Shown here: positions 46,573 through 57,667 of the stretch, one piece after another
Layout: every line of letters begins with the position of its first letter
Position numbering within the stretch: the stretch's first letter is position 1
From: JBBSBL01 sp046330255
GTDB lineage: Bacteria; Actinomycetota; Thermoleophilia; Solirubrobacterales; Solirubrobacteraceae
Assembly (NCBI GenBank): GCA_046330255.1
Contig: JAXLTC010000002.1
Span: 620,001 to 684,000 of the forward strand
Direction of reading: 5' to 3'
DNA length: 64,000 bases
Notes under the pieces: model-generated
What the model was told of the DNA's origin: nothing
Seen by the model: only the letters and a program-made list of their open reading frames with translations
Database searches by the model: none
Made by a program: the position numbers and the translations under genes

Positions 46573-47340
46573 CTACTCCTTCGGCGTGAGCGCGATCGTG
46601 AGGTGGGTGGTCCGCTTCCGGATGCGGGTGGCGCGGCCCATGGCGCGCGGCCGGAAGCGCTTGAGGGTCGGGCCCTCGTCCGCGTGCACGGCGAGCACCC
46701 GCAACTCGTCGCCGTCGAGCTCGTGGTTGTGCTCCGCGTTGGCGACCGCGGACTCGAGCAGCTTGCTCCAGTCGCGGGCGACGGCGCGATCGGTGTGCGC
46801 GAGTATCGCGCGCGCCTCCTCGACGCTGCGACCGCGCAGGTGGTCGCAGACCAGCCGCGCCTTGCGGGCGGAGGAGCGCACGTAGCGCGCCCTGGCGCGG
46901 ACCACCGGCGCGCGCGCGGGAGACCCGTCACGCTCCGCCGCGGGCCGGCGCTCGACCGCGGGCTCGCGCTCGGCGGGCTCGTCCTTCGCGCCGGGCTTCT
47001 CCGCCGCCTCGGGCTCCGGCGTGGCCGCCGCCTCGGCCTTCGCCTCCGGCTTGGCCTCGGCCCCGTCCGTCGGCTTGGCCTTCGCCTTGGGCTTGGCTTC
47101 GGCCTTCGGCTTGGCTTCGGCCTTCGGCTTGGCTTCGGCCTTCGGCTTCGCTTCGGCCTTCGGCTTCGCTTCGGCCTTCGGCTTGGTCTCCGCCTTCGGC
47201 TTGACCTTGGGCTCGGCCTCGTCCTTCGCGCGCGTGCGGCGCGCGCGCCTGCGCTTGGGCGCGGCCTTCTCCTCGCCGTCGGGCGCGGGCTTCGCGCCCT
47301 CCGCCTGCGGGTCGGTCGTGTCCGGCTTCTCGTCGGCCAT
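46573..47340 (-). CDS. rplV: 50S ribosomal protein L22 with a long repeat-containing N-terminal extension
   Basis: 255 residues; the usual L22 is ~115. The core starts near residue 148 (RARARYVRSSARKARLVCDHLRGRSVEEA) and ends RATRIRKRTTHLTIALTPKE. The extension has an acidic start, a basic patch (KRRRARRTRAK), about seven KPKAEA-like repeats over residues ~47-90 (18-bp DNA repeats at ~47090-47200), then an Ala/Glu/Pro part. No start codon suits a short form, and the ATG lies 5 bp after rpsS. Long N-terminal L22 tails are known in some actinobacteria; this one is extreme. Confidence 0.92.
   Translation of the reverse strand: MADEKPDTTDPQAEGAKPAPDGEEKAAPKRRRARRTRAKDEAEPKVKPKAETKPKAEAKPKAEAKPKAEAKPKAEAKPKAEAKPKAKAKPTDGAEAKPEAKAEAAATPEPEAAEKPGAKDEPAEREPAVERRPAAERDGSPARAPVVRARARYVRSSARKARLVCDHLRGRSVEEARAILAHTDRAVARDWSKLLESAVANAEHNHELDGDELRVLAVHADEGPTLKRFRPRAMGRATRIRKRTTHLTIALTPKE
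47085..47205 (-). repeat. 18-bp minisatellite inside rplV
   Basis: Tandem units coding for KPKAEA; on the plus strand each reads close to GCCTTCGGCTTGGCTTCG, six to seven copies with a few third-position changes. The 18-bp length keeps the frame, so copy-number changes would alter only tail length. Confidence 0.8.
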
Positions 47341-47345
47341 GCGGG

Positions 47346-47618
47346 TCAGCGCCGCTTTCCGGATTGGACGTGGCCGCGGTAGGTCCGGGTCGGCGCGAAC
47401 TCGCCGAGCTTGTGCCCGACCATCGACTCGCTCACGAACACGGGCACGTGCTTGCGCCCGTCGTGCACGGCGATCGTGTGCCCGACCATCTCGGGGAAGA
47501 TCGTCGACGCGCGCGACCAGGTCTTGACCATCTGCTTCTCGCCCGAGGCGTTCATCCGCTCGATGCGCGCCAGCAGGCGCTCCTCGATGAACGGGCCCTT
47601 CTTGCTCGACCGCGACAC
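47346..47618 (-). CDS. rpsS: 30S ribosomal protein S19
   Basis: 90 residues. MSRSSKKGPFIEERLLARIE, KTWSRASTIFPEMVGHTIAVHDGRKHVPVFVSESMVGHKLGEFAPTRTYRGH are diagnostic. Normal length; between rplB and rplV. Confidence 0.97.
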   Translation of the reverse strand: MSRSSKKGPFIEERLLARIERMNASGEKQMVKTWSRASTIFPEMVGHTIAVHDGRKHVPVFVSESMVGHKLGEFAPTRTYRGHVQSGKRR

Positions 47619-47621
47619 CGC

Positions 47622-48461
47622 CTACCTCTTCTTCCCGCGCCGGCGGCCGCGGACGATGTAGCGGTCGGACGCCTTGTTCTTCTTCCGCGTGCGGTAGCCG
47701 AGCGTCGGCACGCCCCAGGGCGTCACCGGATGGCGGCCCGGCGTCGTGGAGCCCTCGCCCCCGCCGTGCGGATGGTCAACGGGGTTCATGGCGGTGCCGC
47801 GCGTCTGCGGACGGACGCCCATGTGGCGCTTGCGCCCGGCCTTCCCGATCTTGACGTTCTGGTGATCGGCGTTGCCGATCGAGCCGACGGTCGCGCGGCA
47901 CTCCGTGCGCACCATCCGCATCTCGCCCGACGGCAGGCGCAGCGTTGCCATCCCGCCCTCCTTGGCGAGGAGCTGGATCGCGGTGCCGGCCGAGCGGCCG
48001 AGCTGGCCGCCCCGGCCCGGGATGAGCTCCACGTTGTGCACGACCGTGCCCGCGGGCATGTTGGCGAGCGGCAGGCAGTTGCCGACGCTGATCTCGGCAT
48101 CCGGCCCGGACGCGACGCGCGCGCCCACCTCCAGGCGCTGCGGGGCGAGGATGTATCGCTTCTCGCCGTCGGCGTAGTGCAGCAGCGCGATGTAGGCCGA
48201 GCGGTTCGGGTCGTACTCGATCGCGGCCACCCGGGCCGGCACGCCGTCCTTGCGCCGCTTGAAGTCGATCTTGCGGTAGAGCCGCTTGGCCCCGCCGCCA
48301 CGGTGGCGCGCCGTCTTGCGGCCGTGCGCGTTGCGGCCCCCGGAGCCGCGCAGCCCCTCGGTGAGGGACTTCTCCGGCGTGGACCGGGTGACCTCGGCGA
48401 AGTCCGGGTAGGTGACGAAACGCCGGCCCGGGCTCGTCGGCTTGGGCTTGCGGATCGCCAT
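47622..48461 (-). CDS. rplB: 50S ribosomal protein L2
   Basis: 279 residues, needed for subunit joining and peptidyl transfer. MAIRKPKPTSPGRRFVTYPDF, GRNAHGRKTARHRGGGAKRLYR and RGTAMNPVDHPHGGGEG (with the histidine loop) are diagnostic; ends RYIVRGRRRGKKR. Confidence 0.97.
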   Translation of the reverse strand: MAIRKPKPTSPGRRFVTYPDFAEVTRSTPEKSLTEGLRGSGGRNAHGRKTARHRGGGAKRLYRKIDFKRRKDGVPARVAAIEYDPNRSAYIALLHYADGEKRYILAPQRLEVGARVASGPDAEISVGNCLPLANMPAGTVVHNVELIPGRGGQLGRSAGTAIQLLAKEGGMATLRLPSGEMRMVRTECRATVGSIGNADHQNVKIGKAGRKRHMGVRPQTRGTAMNPVDHPHGGGEGSTTPGRHPVTPWGVPTLGYRTRKKNKASDRYIVRGRRRGKKR

Positions 48462-48758
48462 CTACTCGTTCACCTCCAGGCCCTGGAAGATCGGGATCGA
48501 GTCGCCCTCGCCGACCCGCACGACGGCCTTCTTCCACGACCTCGACCGCCCGGCCGTGTAGCCGCGGCGCTTGGGCTTGCTCTTGACCGTCGAGGTGCGG
48601 ACCTCGAGCACCTTGACGTCGAAGAGCCGCTCGATCGCCTGGCGGATCTGGGTCTTGTGCGCGTCGGGGTGGACGCGGAACGTGTAGCGCCCGGTCTCCG
48701 CGAGCACGAAGCTCTTCTCGGAGACGACCGGCCGGATGACGACCTGCGCGTCGTGCAT
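48462..48758 (-). CDS. rplW: 50S ribosomal protein L23
   Basis: 98 residues from the ATG at 48758: MHDAQVVIRPVVSEKSFVLA, YTFRVHPDAHKTQIRQAIERLFDVKVLEVRTS, KPKRRGYTAGRSRSWKKAVV. Tunnel-exit docking protein. ATG overlaps the rplD stop by one base; a longer frame upstream is rplD antiframe. Confidence 0.96.
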   Translation of the reverse strand: MHDAQVVIRPVVSEKSFVLAETGRYTFRVHPDAHKTQIRQAIERLFDVKVLEVRTSTVKSKPKRRGYTAGRSRSWKKAVVRVGEGDSIPIFQGLEVNE

Positions 48759-49399
48759 CAGGCCGCCTCCTCCGAGGCGCGCGCCCGTGGCGGGAGGGCG
48801 CGCTCGGTGATGCTCCGCAGGGCGGCGTCGGAGAGCACCAGCGACGCCGCGCCGACCACGTCGGCCACGCCGGCCTCGTCCGCCCCCAGCACGCTCACCC
48901 GCGCGAGGTTGCGGAAGGACTTCGCCGCGGTCGGCTCGTCGGGCCCCAGCAGCAGGAGCGACGGCGCCGCGTGCTCCCACGCTCCCAGGACGCCCGCCGC
49001 CTGACTGGTGGAGGGCACCTCGAAGACGCCGGCGTCGAGCACGGCGAGCGAGCCGCGCCCCGCATGGAGCGAGAGCGCGCTGCGCAGCGCCGCGCGACGC
49101 GCCTTGCGGTTGACCTTGACTACGTAGCTGCGCGGTCGCGGGCCGAAGACGGTGCCGCCCCCGGCCCACAGCGGCGAGCGGCTCGAGCCCGCGCGCGCGC
49201 GGCCGGTGCCCTTCTGGCGCCACGGCTTGGCGCCGCCTCCGCGCACCATGCCGCGCGTCTTGGTGGCGGCCGTGCCGCGACGCTGGGCGTTGCGCTCCGC
49301 GCGCACGCACTCGTGCACGAGCGCCCCGTTGAACGGCGCGCCGAAGACGGCGTCGTCCAGCGTCACTTCGCCGCCACCGAGACGCGGCGCGCTAGGCAT
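48758..49399 (-). CDS. rplD: 50S ribosomal protein L4
   Basis: 213 residues. RRGTAATKTRGMVRGGGAKPWRQKGTGRARAGSSRSPLWAGGGTVFGP is the conserved tunnel loop; C-terminal part normal. The ATG lies 7 bp inside the rplC end (rplC stops at 49392), so the genes overlap. Confidence 0.97.
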   Translation of the reverse strand: MPSAPRLGGGEVTLDDAVFGAPFNGALVHECVRAERNAQRRGTAATKTRGMVRGGGAKPWRQKGTGRARAGSSRSPLWAGGGTVFGPRPRSYVVKVNRKARRAALRSALSLHAGRGSLAVLDAGVFEVPSTSQAAGVLGAWEHAAPSLLLLGPDEPTAAKSFRNLARVSVLGADEAGVADVVGAASLVLSDAALRSITERALPPRARASEEAA

Positions 49400-50009
49400 C
49401 GGTCCGCACCTCGACCGTGCCGCCGCGCGGCCCCGGGACAGAGCCCCGCACGAGCATCAGGTTGTCGGCGGCGATCAACTCGACGATCTGGGCGCCGCGC
49501 TGGGTGACCCGCGCGTTGCCCATCTGGCCCGGCCCGCGAATGCCCTTCATCACCCGGGCGGGCGTCGCCGAGGCGCCGATCGATCCGGGCGCGCGCACGT
49601 TGTGGGATCCGTGCGAGGCCGGGCCGCGCGCGAAGTTGTGGCGCTTGATCGTCCCCTGGAAGCCCTTGCCCTTCGACGTGCCGGAGATCTTCACGCGCTG
49701 CCCGGCCTCGAACGACTCGACCGTCACCGTGTCCCCGACCGAGAGCTCACCGGCCTCGCCGCGGAACTCGGCCAGCCGGCGGTGCGGCCCGGCCCCGGCC
49801 TTCTTGAGATGGCCGAGCTCGGGGCGGCTGAGCGCCTTCTCGCGACAGGAGCCGAAGGCGAGCTGCACGGCGTCGTAGCCGTCGCGCTCGGCGGTGCGGA
49901 TCGCGGTCACGGGACAGGGGCCGGCCTCGAGCACGGTGACTCGCTCCACGCGGCCGTCCTCGAGGAACCGCTGCGTCATCCCGAGCTTGCGTGCGAGGAT
50001 CGCGGCCAC
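49392..50009 (-). CDS. rplC: 50S ribosomal protein L3
   Basis: 205 residues. ILARKLGMTQRFLEDGRVERVTVLEAGPCPV and KGKGFQGTIKRHNFARGPASHGSHNVRAPGSIGASATPARVMKG (with the methylated-Gln region in E. coli counterparts) are diagnostic. Three bp after rpsJ. Confidence 0.97.
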   Translation of the reverse strand: MAAILARKLGMTQRFLEDGRVERVTVLEAGPCPVTAIRTAERDGYDAVQLAFGSCREKALSRPELGHLKKAGAGPHRRLAEFRGEAGELSVGDTVTVESFEAGQRVKISGTSKGKGFQGTIKRHNFARGPASHGSHNVRAPGSIGASATPARVMKGIRGPGQMGNARVTQRGAQIVELIAADNLMLVRGSVPGPRGGTVEVRTDA

Positions 50010-50012
50010 GCC

Positions 50013-50336
50013 TCAGCCCGCCAGCTTGATCTCGATGTTGACGCCCGCCGGAAGGTCGAGGCGCCCCAGCGAGTCGATCGTCTTGGGGGTCGGCTGAAGG
50101 ATGTCGATCAGCCGCTTGTGCGTGCGGATCTCGAAGTGCTCGCGCGAGTCCTTGTCCTTGAACGGCGAGCGGATGACGCAGTAGACGTTCTTCTCGGTCG
50201 GAAGCGGCACGGGTCCGGACACCGTCGCGCCGGTGCGCGCGGCCGTCTCCACGATCTCCTTCGCCGCCGCCTCGATCGTCTTCGGGTCGTAGGACTTCAG
50301 GCGGATCCGGATCTTGTTCTCGGTGAGCGTTGCCAT
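50013..50336 (-). CDS. rpsJ: 30S ribosomal protein S10
   Basis: 107 residues. KIRIRLKSYDPKTIEAAAKEIVETAARTGATVSGPVPLPTEK and FEIRTHKRLIDILQPTPKTIDSLGRLDLPAGVNIEIKL are diagnostic; also the NusE elongation factor. First gene of the S10 block, 148 bp downstream of tuf. Confidence 0.97.
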   Translation of the reverse strand: MATLTENKIRIRLKSYDPKTIEAAAKEIVETAARTGATVSGPVPLPTEKNVYCVIRSPFKDKDSREHFEIRTHKRLIDILQPTPKTIDSLGRLDLPAGVNIEIKLAG

Positions 50337-50448
50337 GTCGGCGTGGTGTGCGGTGAGCGTCCTGGTCGGTCTACTGCGCGGCGAAGGCGAGTCCCGGGAC
50401 CGTGTCGCGGGGCCCGCCTCCGATGGTCGTATCCGTCGTCCTTCGTCG

Positions 50449-50475
50449 CGCGGGCGGCGGCGTCCGCCGCCCGCG
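50449..50475 (-). terminator. Terminator-like hairpin after tuf
   Basis: Perfect 12-bp stem (CGCGGGCGGCGG and its complement) with a 3-nt loop, starting 9 bp after the tuf stop; no T tract. It separates tuf from rpsJ, implying separate initiation or partial read-through for the S10 operon. The rest of the 148-bp gap shows no clear promoter. Confidence 0.55.
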
Positions 50476-50484
50476 GGACCGCTG

Positions 50485-51669
<1,185 letters not shown>

Positions 51670-51724
51670 TTGTCTCTGGCTCCTTCTGGGATCGTGATCG
51701 CTCGCCGCGAGGGCGAACCTCGGA

Positions 51725-51730
51725 AATCTA
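51725..51730 (-). promoter_or_regulatory. Candidate -10 element of tuf
   Basis: TAGATT on the minus strand in the 116-bp fusA-tuf gap, about 55 nt before the GTG start, which has a good Shine-Dalgarno. -35 not convincing. It suggests tuf has its own promoter besides read-through from fusA. Confidence 0.4.
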
Positions 51731-51785
51731 TCTCAGTCGGGTTCCCGGCGGCGATCCGCCCCCGGCGCCCGTCCACCCGGATCGC

Positions 51786-53888
<2,103 letters not shown>

Positions 53889-53941
53889 GTGGGCTCGGTC
53901 GGCGGGGTCGTGCTGGGAGGCGGCTGGGCAGGTCGCGGGCG

Positions 53942-53967
53942 AAAAAAACGGGCCCGAGCGGGCCCGT
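53942..53967 (-). terminator. Intrinsic terminator in the fusA leader (possible attenuator)
   Basis: Minus strand: ACGGGCCC, loop GCTC, GGGCCCGT, then a run of seven T (sharing the last stem base). This is the only hairpin in the window with a real U tract. It lies 54 nt before the fusA ATG and downstream of a -10-like TATCCT (54084-54079). A small hairpin (GACAT/ATGTC, 53971-53984) precedes it. Confidence 0.75.
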
Positions 53968-54078
53968 GACGACATCCTGATGTCGGCCCGCGGGGTCGCT
54001 AGGGGGTCGAGGTCTCCATCGGCAGGGTCCTCCGCGCCAGGGCGCACCGAATGCTGCGCGCGCCGCGTCGCGTCGGCG

Positions 54079-54084
54079 AGGATA
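54079..54084 (-). promoter_or_regulatory. Candidate -10 upstream of fusA
   Basis: TATCCT on the minus strand, 30 bp after the serine hydrolase stop codon; -35 is weak. A transcript from here would have a ~185-nt leader including the intrinsic terminator. No promoter-like hexamer is seen between that terminator and the fusA start. Confidence 0.4.
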
Positions 54085-54113
54085 GCAAAGGGCCACGGGC
54101 GATCCGCCGCGCC

Positions 54114-55265
54114 TCAGGGGTCGATCGCGTGCTCCACCGCCTCGCCGACGCGGGAGGCCGCGCCGTTGGAATCGACGTTGACCAGCGCCACGACCGTGAG
54201 GTGTTGTTCAGGCTCGTAGGAGGCGATCGCCGAGAACCCGCCGTACAGCCCCACGTGGCTGTAGACCTCGCGCTCGCCGTGGCCGGAGACCACCACGCCC
54301 AGCCCGTACCCGCCGTGGCCGAGCATCGTGCGCAGCGTCCGCGGCCGAAGCAGGCGCCCCGAGAGGATCCCGTCGGCGAGCCGCGCGAGCCCGGTCGCGG
54401 TCGCGACCATGCCCCCGTCCGTCCAGACCTCGCCGACCACGTCCGCGGGCGGTCGTCCCCCTGGGAAGAAGTCGCGCGCGGCGCCCGAGCGCAGATGGTG
54501 GCCGTGCGCGAGCAGGCCGGGACCAGGGTCGAGGAACGAGACGCCGTCGCGGATCCCGAGCGGCGCCAGCAGCAGGTTGCGAAGCGCCCGCTCCATCGAT
54601 CCGCGGGTCACCCGCTCGATGACCCCGCCGAGCACGATGTAGTTGCTGTCGTTGTAGGCGAAGCGCGCCCCGGGGCGGGAGCGCGGGCCCAGTCGCCGCA
54701 GCGCCGCGAGCACCTCGCCGCGTGTCCACCGGTGGCCGGTGTCGGCGAGGGCGCGCTCGATCGTCGCGTCGTCGAAGTAGTCGGGCAGGCCGCTGCGGTG
54801 CGCGAGGAGCATCCGCAGCGTGATCCGCCCGCCGTTGGGCACGCCGCGGACGTAGCGCGCGACGGGAGCGTCGATCCTCAGGCGCCGCTGGTCGGCGAGC
54901 CGCAGGATCATCGCGGCCACGGCGAGCTTCGTCACGCTCGCGATCGCGAAGCGCGTGGCGTCGGTGACGCGCGCCGGCGCTCCGGCCCCGAGCACGCCCG
55001 CGTCTCCGCGCCACAGCAGCCGCCCGCGCTGGAGCACCGCCGCCTGGGCGCCGGGCGCGCGGACGGCGCGACGCGCTGCCTCGAGCGCACGCATGGCGGC
55101 CGACGCACGGGCCTTCGACAGGCGGGCCGACGCGCTGGCCGACGCGGGATCGGCGCCGCGACCCCCGTGACCGGCCACCGCAACGGCCGCCGCGAGCAGC
55201 GCCGCGAGGGCGAGGACCACGGCCAGGCGCGTCCTGGTGCGGGCGGATGTGGCGGGTCGGCTCAT
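54114..55265 (-). CDS. Serine hydrolase / class C beta-lactamase-related protein, exported
   Basis: 383 residues. A signal or anchor segment (TRLAVVLALAALLAAAVAVAG) follows an Arg-rich start. Active motifs: SVTK (AIASVTKLAVAAM) for SxxK, YNDSNYIVLGGVIERVT for YxN, and HVGLYGGFS in the place of KTG, as in esterase/DD-peptidase-type members. HRSGLPDYFDD is also typical. ATG at 55265 chosen as it begins just before the signal; further in-frame starts exist upstream. It lies between rpsG and fusA, an unusual place. Confidence 0.8.
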   Translation of the reverse strand: MSRPATSARTRTRLAVVLALAALLAAAVAVAGHGGRGADPASASASARLSKARASAAMRALEAARRAVRAPGAQAAVLQRGRLLWRGDAGVLGAGAPARVTDATRFAIASVTKLAVAAMILRLADQRRLRIDAPVARYVRGVPNGGRITLRMLLAHRSGLPDYFDDATIERALADTGHRWTRGEVLAALRRLGPRSRPGARFAYNDSNYIVLGGVIERVTRGSMERALRNLLLAPLGIRDGVSFLDPGPGLLAHGHHLRSGAARDFFPGGRPPADVVGEVWTDGGMVATATGLARLADGILSGRLLRPRTLRTMLGHGGYGLGVVVSGHGEREVYSHVGLYGGFSAIASYEPEQHLTVVALVNVDSNGAASRVGEAVEHAIDP

Positions 55266-55344
55266 CGTCGATGTGCGCGGCGCGGCTGACGGGAGCCGCC
55301 TCTCGGGGCAGGCGCAGGCGGACGTGCCGCCGTCGCCCTCGACC

Positions 55345-55350
55345 ATGTTA
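55345..55350 (-). promoter_or_regulatory. Candidate -10 of the serine hydrolase
   Basis: TAACAT on the minus strand about 80 bp before the ATG at 55265, in the 208-bp gap between the rpsG terminator and the gene. No -35 recognised. Confidence 0.3.
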
Positions 55351-55473
55351 GGGGCGCGCGCGGGGGGGCACGCCGGGTCCCGCCCACGGACTGCCGCGGC
55401 GGCCGCGGCCCGGGCGGTCAAGGCGGCGGGCGCGAGCGGCCGGGCGTTTCAGGCCGAGCCGACCAAGGACGCA

Positions 55474-55504
55474 GGGCGAGCCGATGCAGCGCATCGGCTC
55501 GCCC
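55474..55504 (-). terminator. Terminator after rpsG
   Basis: Perfect 13-bp stem (GGGCGAGCCGATG and complement) with a CAGCG loop, 72 bp after the rpsG stop. No T run. It appears to end the rpsL-rpsG transcript before the serine hydrolase gene. Confidence 0.7.
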
Positions 55505-55576
55505 GAGGACGCCGGCCGGCGACGGCATGAGGCGACCGGCAGCCGAGCCCGTCGCCGAGGCCGCCCGGGCCGCGGC

Positions 55577-56047
55577 CTACCAGCGGTAGTGCGCGTAGGC
55601 CTTGTTGGCCTGCGCCATGCGATAGATGTCGTCCTTGCGCTTGTAGGCGCCGCCCTGCTGGGACTGCGCGTCCAGCAGCTCGTTGGCGAGCCGCTGCGCC
55701 ATCGTCTTCTCGCGGCGATCGCGCGCGAACTCCACGAGCCAGCGGATCGCGAGGGTCCGGGAGCGGCGCGCTGGCACCTCGACCGGAACCTGGTAGGTGG
55801 CGCCGCCGACGCGGCGGGAGCGAACCTCGAGCACGGGCGTGAGCGCCTTGATCGACTGCTCGAGCGACTCGACCGGGTCCTTGCCGGTCTTCTCGCCGAT
55901 GATCGCGAGCGCGTCGTAGACGATCCCCTCGGCGACCGACTTCTTGCCGTCCAGCATCACCTTGTTGATGACCTGCTGGACCAGGCGCGAGCGGTGGACA
56001 GCGTCCGGCTCGATCGGCCGGACCTGGGCCTGTGCGCGACGCGGCAC
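55577..56047 (-). CDS. rpsG: 30S ribosomal protein S7
   Basis: 156 residues, exact family length from GTG at 56047 (VPRRAQAQVRPIEPD). VQQVINKVMLDGKKSVAEGIVYDAL, VEVRSRRVGGATYQVPVEV-type region and DDIYRMAQANKAYAHYRW are diagnostic. GTG overlaps the rpsL stop by one base. Confidence 0.97.
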   Translation of the reverse strand: MPRRAQAQVRPIEPDAVHRSRLVQQVINKVMLDGKKSVAEGIVYDALAIIGEKTGKDPVESLEQSIKALTPVLEVRSRRVGGATYQVPVEVPARRSRTLAIRWLVEFARDRREKTMAQRLANELLDAQSQQGGAYKRKDDIYRMAQANKAYAHYRW

Positions 56048-56442
56048 TAGGGGGCCTTGACTCCGTACTGCGAGCGGGCCTTGCGCCTGTCGCTGACGCC
56101 CGCCGCGTCGAGGGTCCCGCGCACGACCTTGTAGCGGACGCCCGGCAGGTCCTTGACGCGACCCCCGCGAACCAGGACGACGGAGTGCTCCTGGAGGTTG
56201 TGGCCCTCGCCCGGGATGTAGGCGGTGACCTCCATCTGGTTGGTCAGCTTCACGCGCGCGACCTTGCGCAGGGCCGAGTTCGGCTTCTTGGGCGTCGTGG
56301 TGTAGACGCGGGTGCAGACCCCGCGGCGCTGCGGCGCGGCGACCTTCGCCTTGCGGCCCTTGCCGGACTTGAGCCCGGGCGTGGCGAGCTTGCGCTTCGG
56401 CGCGTTGCGGCCCTTGCGGATCAGCTGGCTGGTCGTCGGCAT
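56047..56442 (-). CDS. rpsL: 30S ribosomal protein S12
   Basis: 131 residues. MPTTSQLIRKGRNAPKRK, RGVCTRVYTTTPKKPNSALRKVARV and GEGHNLQEHSVVLVRGGRVKDLPGVRYKVVRG carry the two lysines whose mutation gives streptomycin resistance; both are wild type here. TATCGT (56458-56453) is 10 nt before the ATG and no Shine-Dalgarno is seen. Confidence 0.97.
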   Translation of the reverse strand: MPTTSQLIRKGRNAPKRKLATPGLKSGKGRKAKVAAPQRRGVCTRVYTTTPKKPNSALRKVARVKLTNQMEVTAYIPGEGHNLQEHSVVLVRGGRVKDLPGVRYKVVRGTLDAAGVSDRRKARSQYGVKAP

Positions 56443-56452
56443 GCGGCGGCGC

Positions 56453-56458
56453 ACGATA
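56453..56458 (-). promoter_or_regulatory. -10 element of rpsL
   Basis: TATCGT on the minus strand, 10 nt before the rpsL ATG, in the 48-bp gap after ald. Predicted leader is a few bases or none. Confidence 0.45.
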
Positions 56459-56490
56459 GCAGCGGGTCGCTGCGCGCGGGCGACCTGGGA

Positions 56491-57621
56491 TCAGCCCGCG
56501 GGGACCGCCCCGAGCGCGTCGGCGAGCGGCACGTAGGGCACGCCGACCGCCGCCGCGACGGGCTCGTTGGTGATCTGCCCGGCCACGACGTTGACGCCGG
56601 GCACGAGCCGGGGGTTGTGCGCCGTCGCGTCCGCCACGCCGCGCGTGGCGAGGTCGACCACGTACGGCATCGTCGCGTTGGTCAGCGCGTAGGTGGAGGT
56701 GATCGGCACGGCGCCCGGCATGTTCGCGACGCAGTAGTGGGTGATCCCGTCGACCTCGTAGGTCGGGTCGGAGTGGGTCGTGGCCCTTGAGGTCTCGAAG
56801 CATCCGCCCTGGTCGATCGAGACGTCGACGAGCACGGCCCCGGGCTTCATCAGCCCGAGTTGCTTGCGCGTGATGACACGGGGCGCCTTGGCGCCATGGA
56901 CGAGAACGGCCCCGATCACGAGGTCGATCTCCGGCAGGCGCTGCTCGATCTCGAGGGTGGAGGCGAAGCAGGTCGAAGCGCGGCCGCCGAGCTCGATCTC
57001 GAGCTCCCGCAGTCGGTTGATGTTGCGGTCGTACACGTAGGTCTCGGCCTGCATGCCGATCGCGATGATCGCCGCGTTGGTGCCGACGACGCCGCCGCCG
57101 ATCACCATCACCTTGCCGGCCGCGACCCCGGGGACGCCACCGAGCAGGATGCCGCGACCGCCGAGCGGCTTCTCGAGCATGAACGCCCCGGCCTGGGTGG
57201 CGATCTTCCCGGCGACCTCGCTCATCGGCGCCAGCAGCGGCAGGCGCCCCCCGTCATCCTCGACCGTCTCGTAGGCGACGCAGGTCGCGCCGGAGTCCAT
57301 CAGCCCGCGCGTCAGGTCGGGGTCGGGCGCGAGGTGCAGGTACGTGAACAGGAGGTGCCGGGGCTCGAGCCGGGCGACCTCCTCGGGCTGCGGCTCCTTG
57401 ACCTTGACGATCATCTCGCAGGCGCCGAACACCGCTTCGGCGTCGGGCAGGATCCGCGCGCCCTGCTCCTCGTAGGAGGCATCGGCGATCGCGGAGCCCT
57501 CGCCGGCGCCGCGCTGCACGAGCACGTCGTGTCCCGCCTCGACGAGCTCGCGCACGCCGGCCGGGGTCAGCGCGACCCGGTACTCGTCGGTCTTGATCTC
57601 TGTGGGAACGCCGACCTTCAT
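56491..57621 (-). CDS. ald: Alanine dehydrogenase
   Basis: NAD-dependent deamination of L-alanine to pyruvate and ammonia; 376 residues. MKVGVPTEIKTDEYRVALTPAGV, KVKEPQPEEV (catalytic Lys region), FTYLHLAPDP (His), GKVMVIGGGVVGTNAA (NAD loop) and VDVSIDQGGCFETSRATTHSDPTYEVDGITHYCVANMPGAV are all diagnostic. Third gene after the aminotransferase and the PucR regulator on the same strand, suggesting regeneration of pyruvate for a pyruvate-dependent transaminase. Confidence 0.96.
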   Translation of the reverse strand: MKVGVPTEIKTDEYRVALTPAGVRELVEAGHDVLVQRGAGEGSAIADASYEEQGARILPDAEAVFGACEMIVKVKEPQPEEVARLEPRHLLFTYLHLAPDPDLTRGLMDSGATCVAYETVEDDGGRLPLLAPMSEVAGKIATQAGAFMLEKPLGGRGILLGGVPGVAAGKVMVIGGGVVGTNAAIIAIGMQAETYVYDRNINRLRELEIELGGRASTCFASTLEIEQRLPEIDLVIGAVLVHGAKAPRVITRKQLGLMKPGAVLVDVSIDQGGCFETSRATTHSDPTYEVDGITHYCVANMPGAVPITSTYALTNATMPYVVDLATRGVADATAHNPRLVPGVNVVAGQITNEPVAAAVGVPYVPLADALGAVPAG

Positions 57622-57667
57622 CTGAGCACTGACCTCGCTTGTCGGTGACTGGGCATCTCGGAGCGGT

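Noticed and set aside
47085..47205. L22 repeat as an assembly or sequencing artefact
   Set aside because: Units differ at third positions while keeping the frame and the peptide pattern, which argues for a real, selected repeat.
53942..53967. Simple terminator of the serine hydrolase gene only
   Set aside because: Possible, but then fusA would have no visible promoter downstream of it; I therefore list it as a possible attenuator and keep this alternative open.
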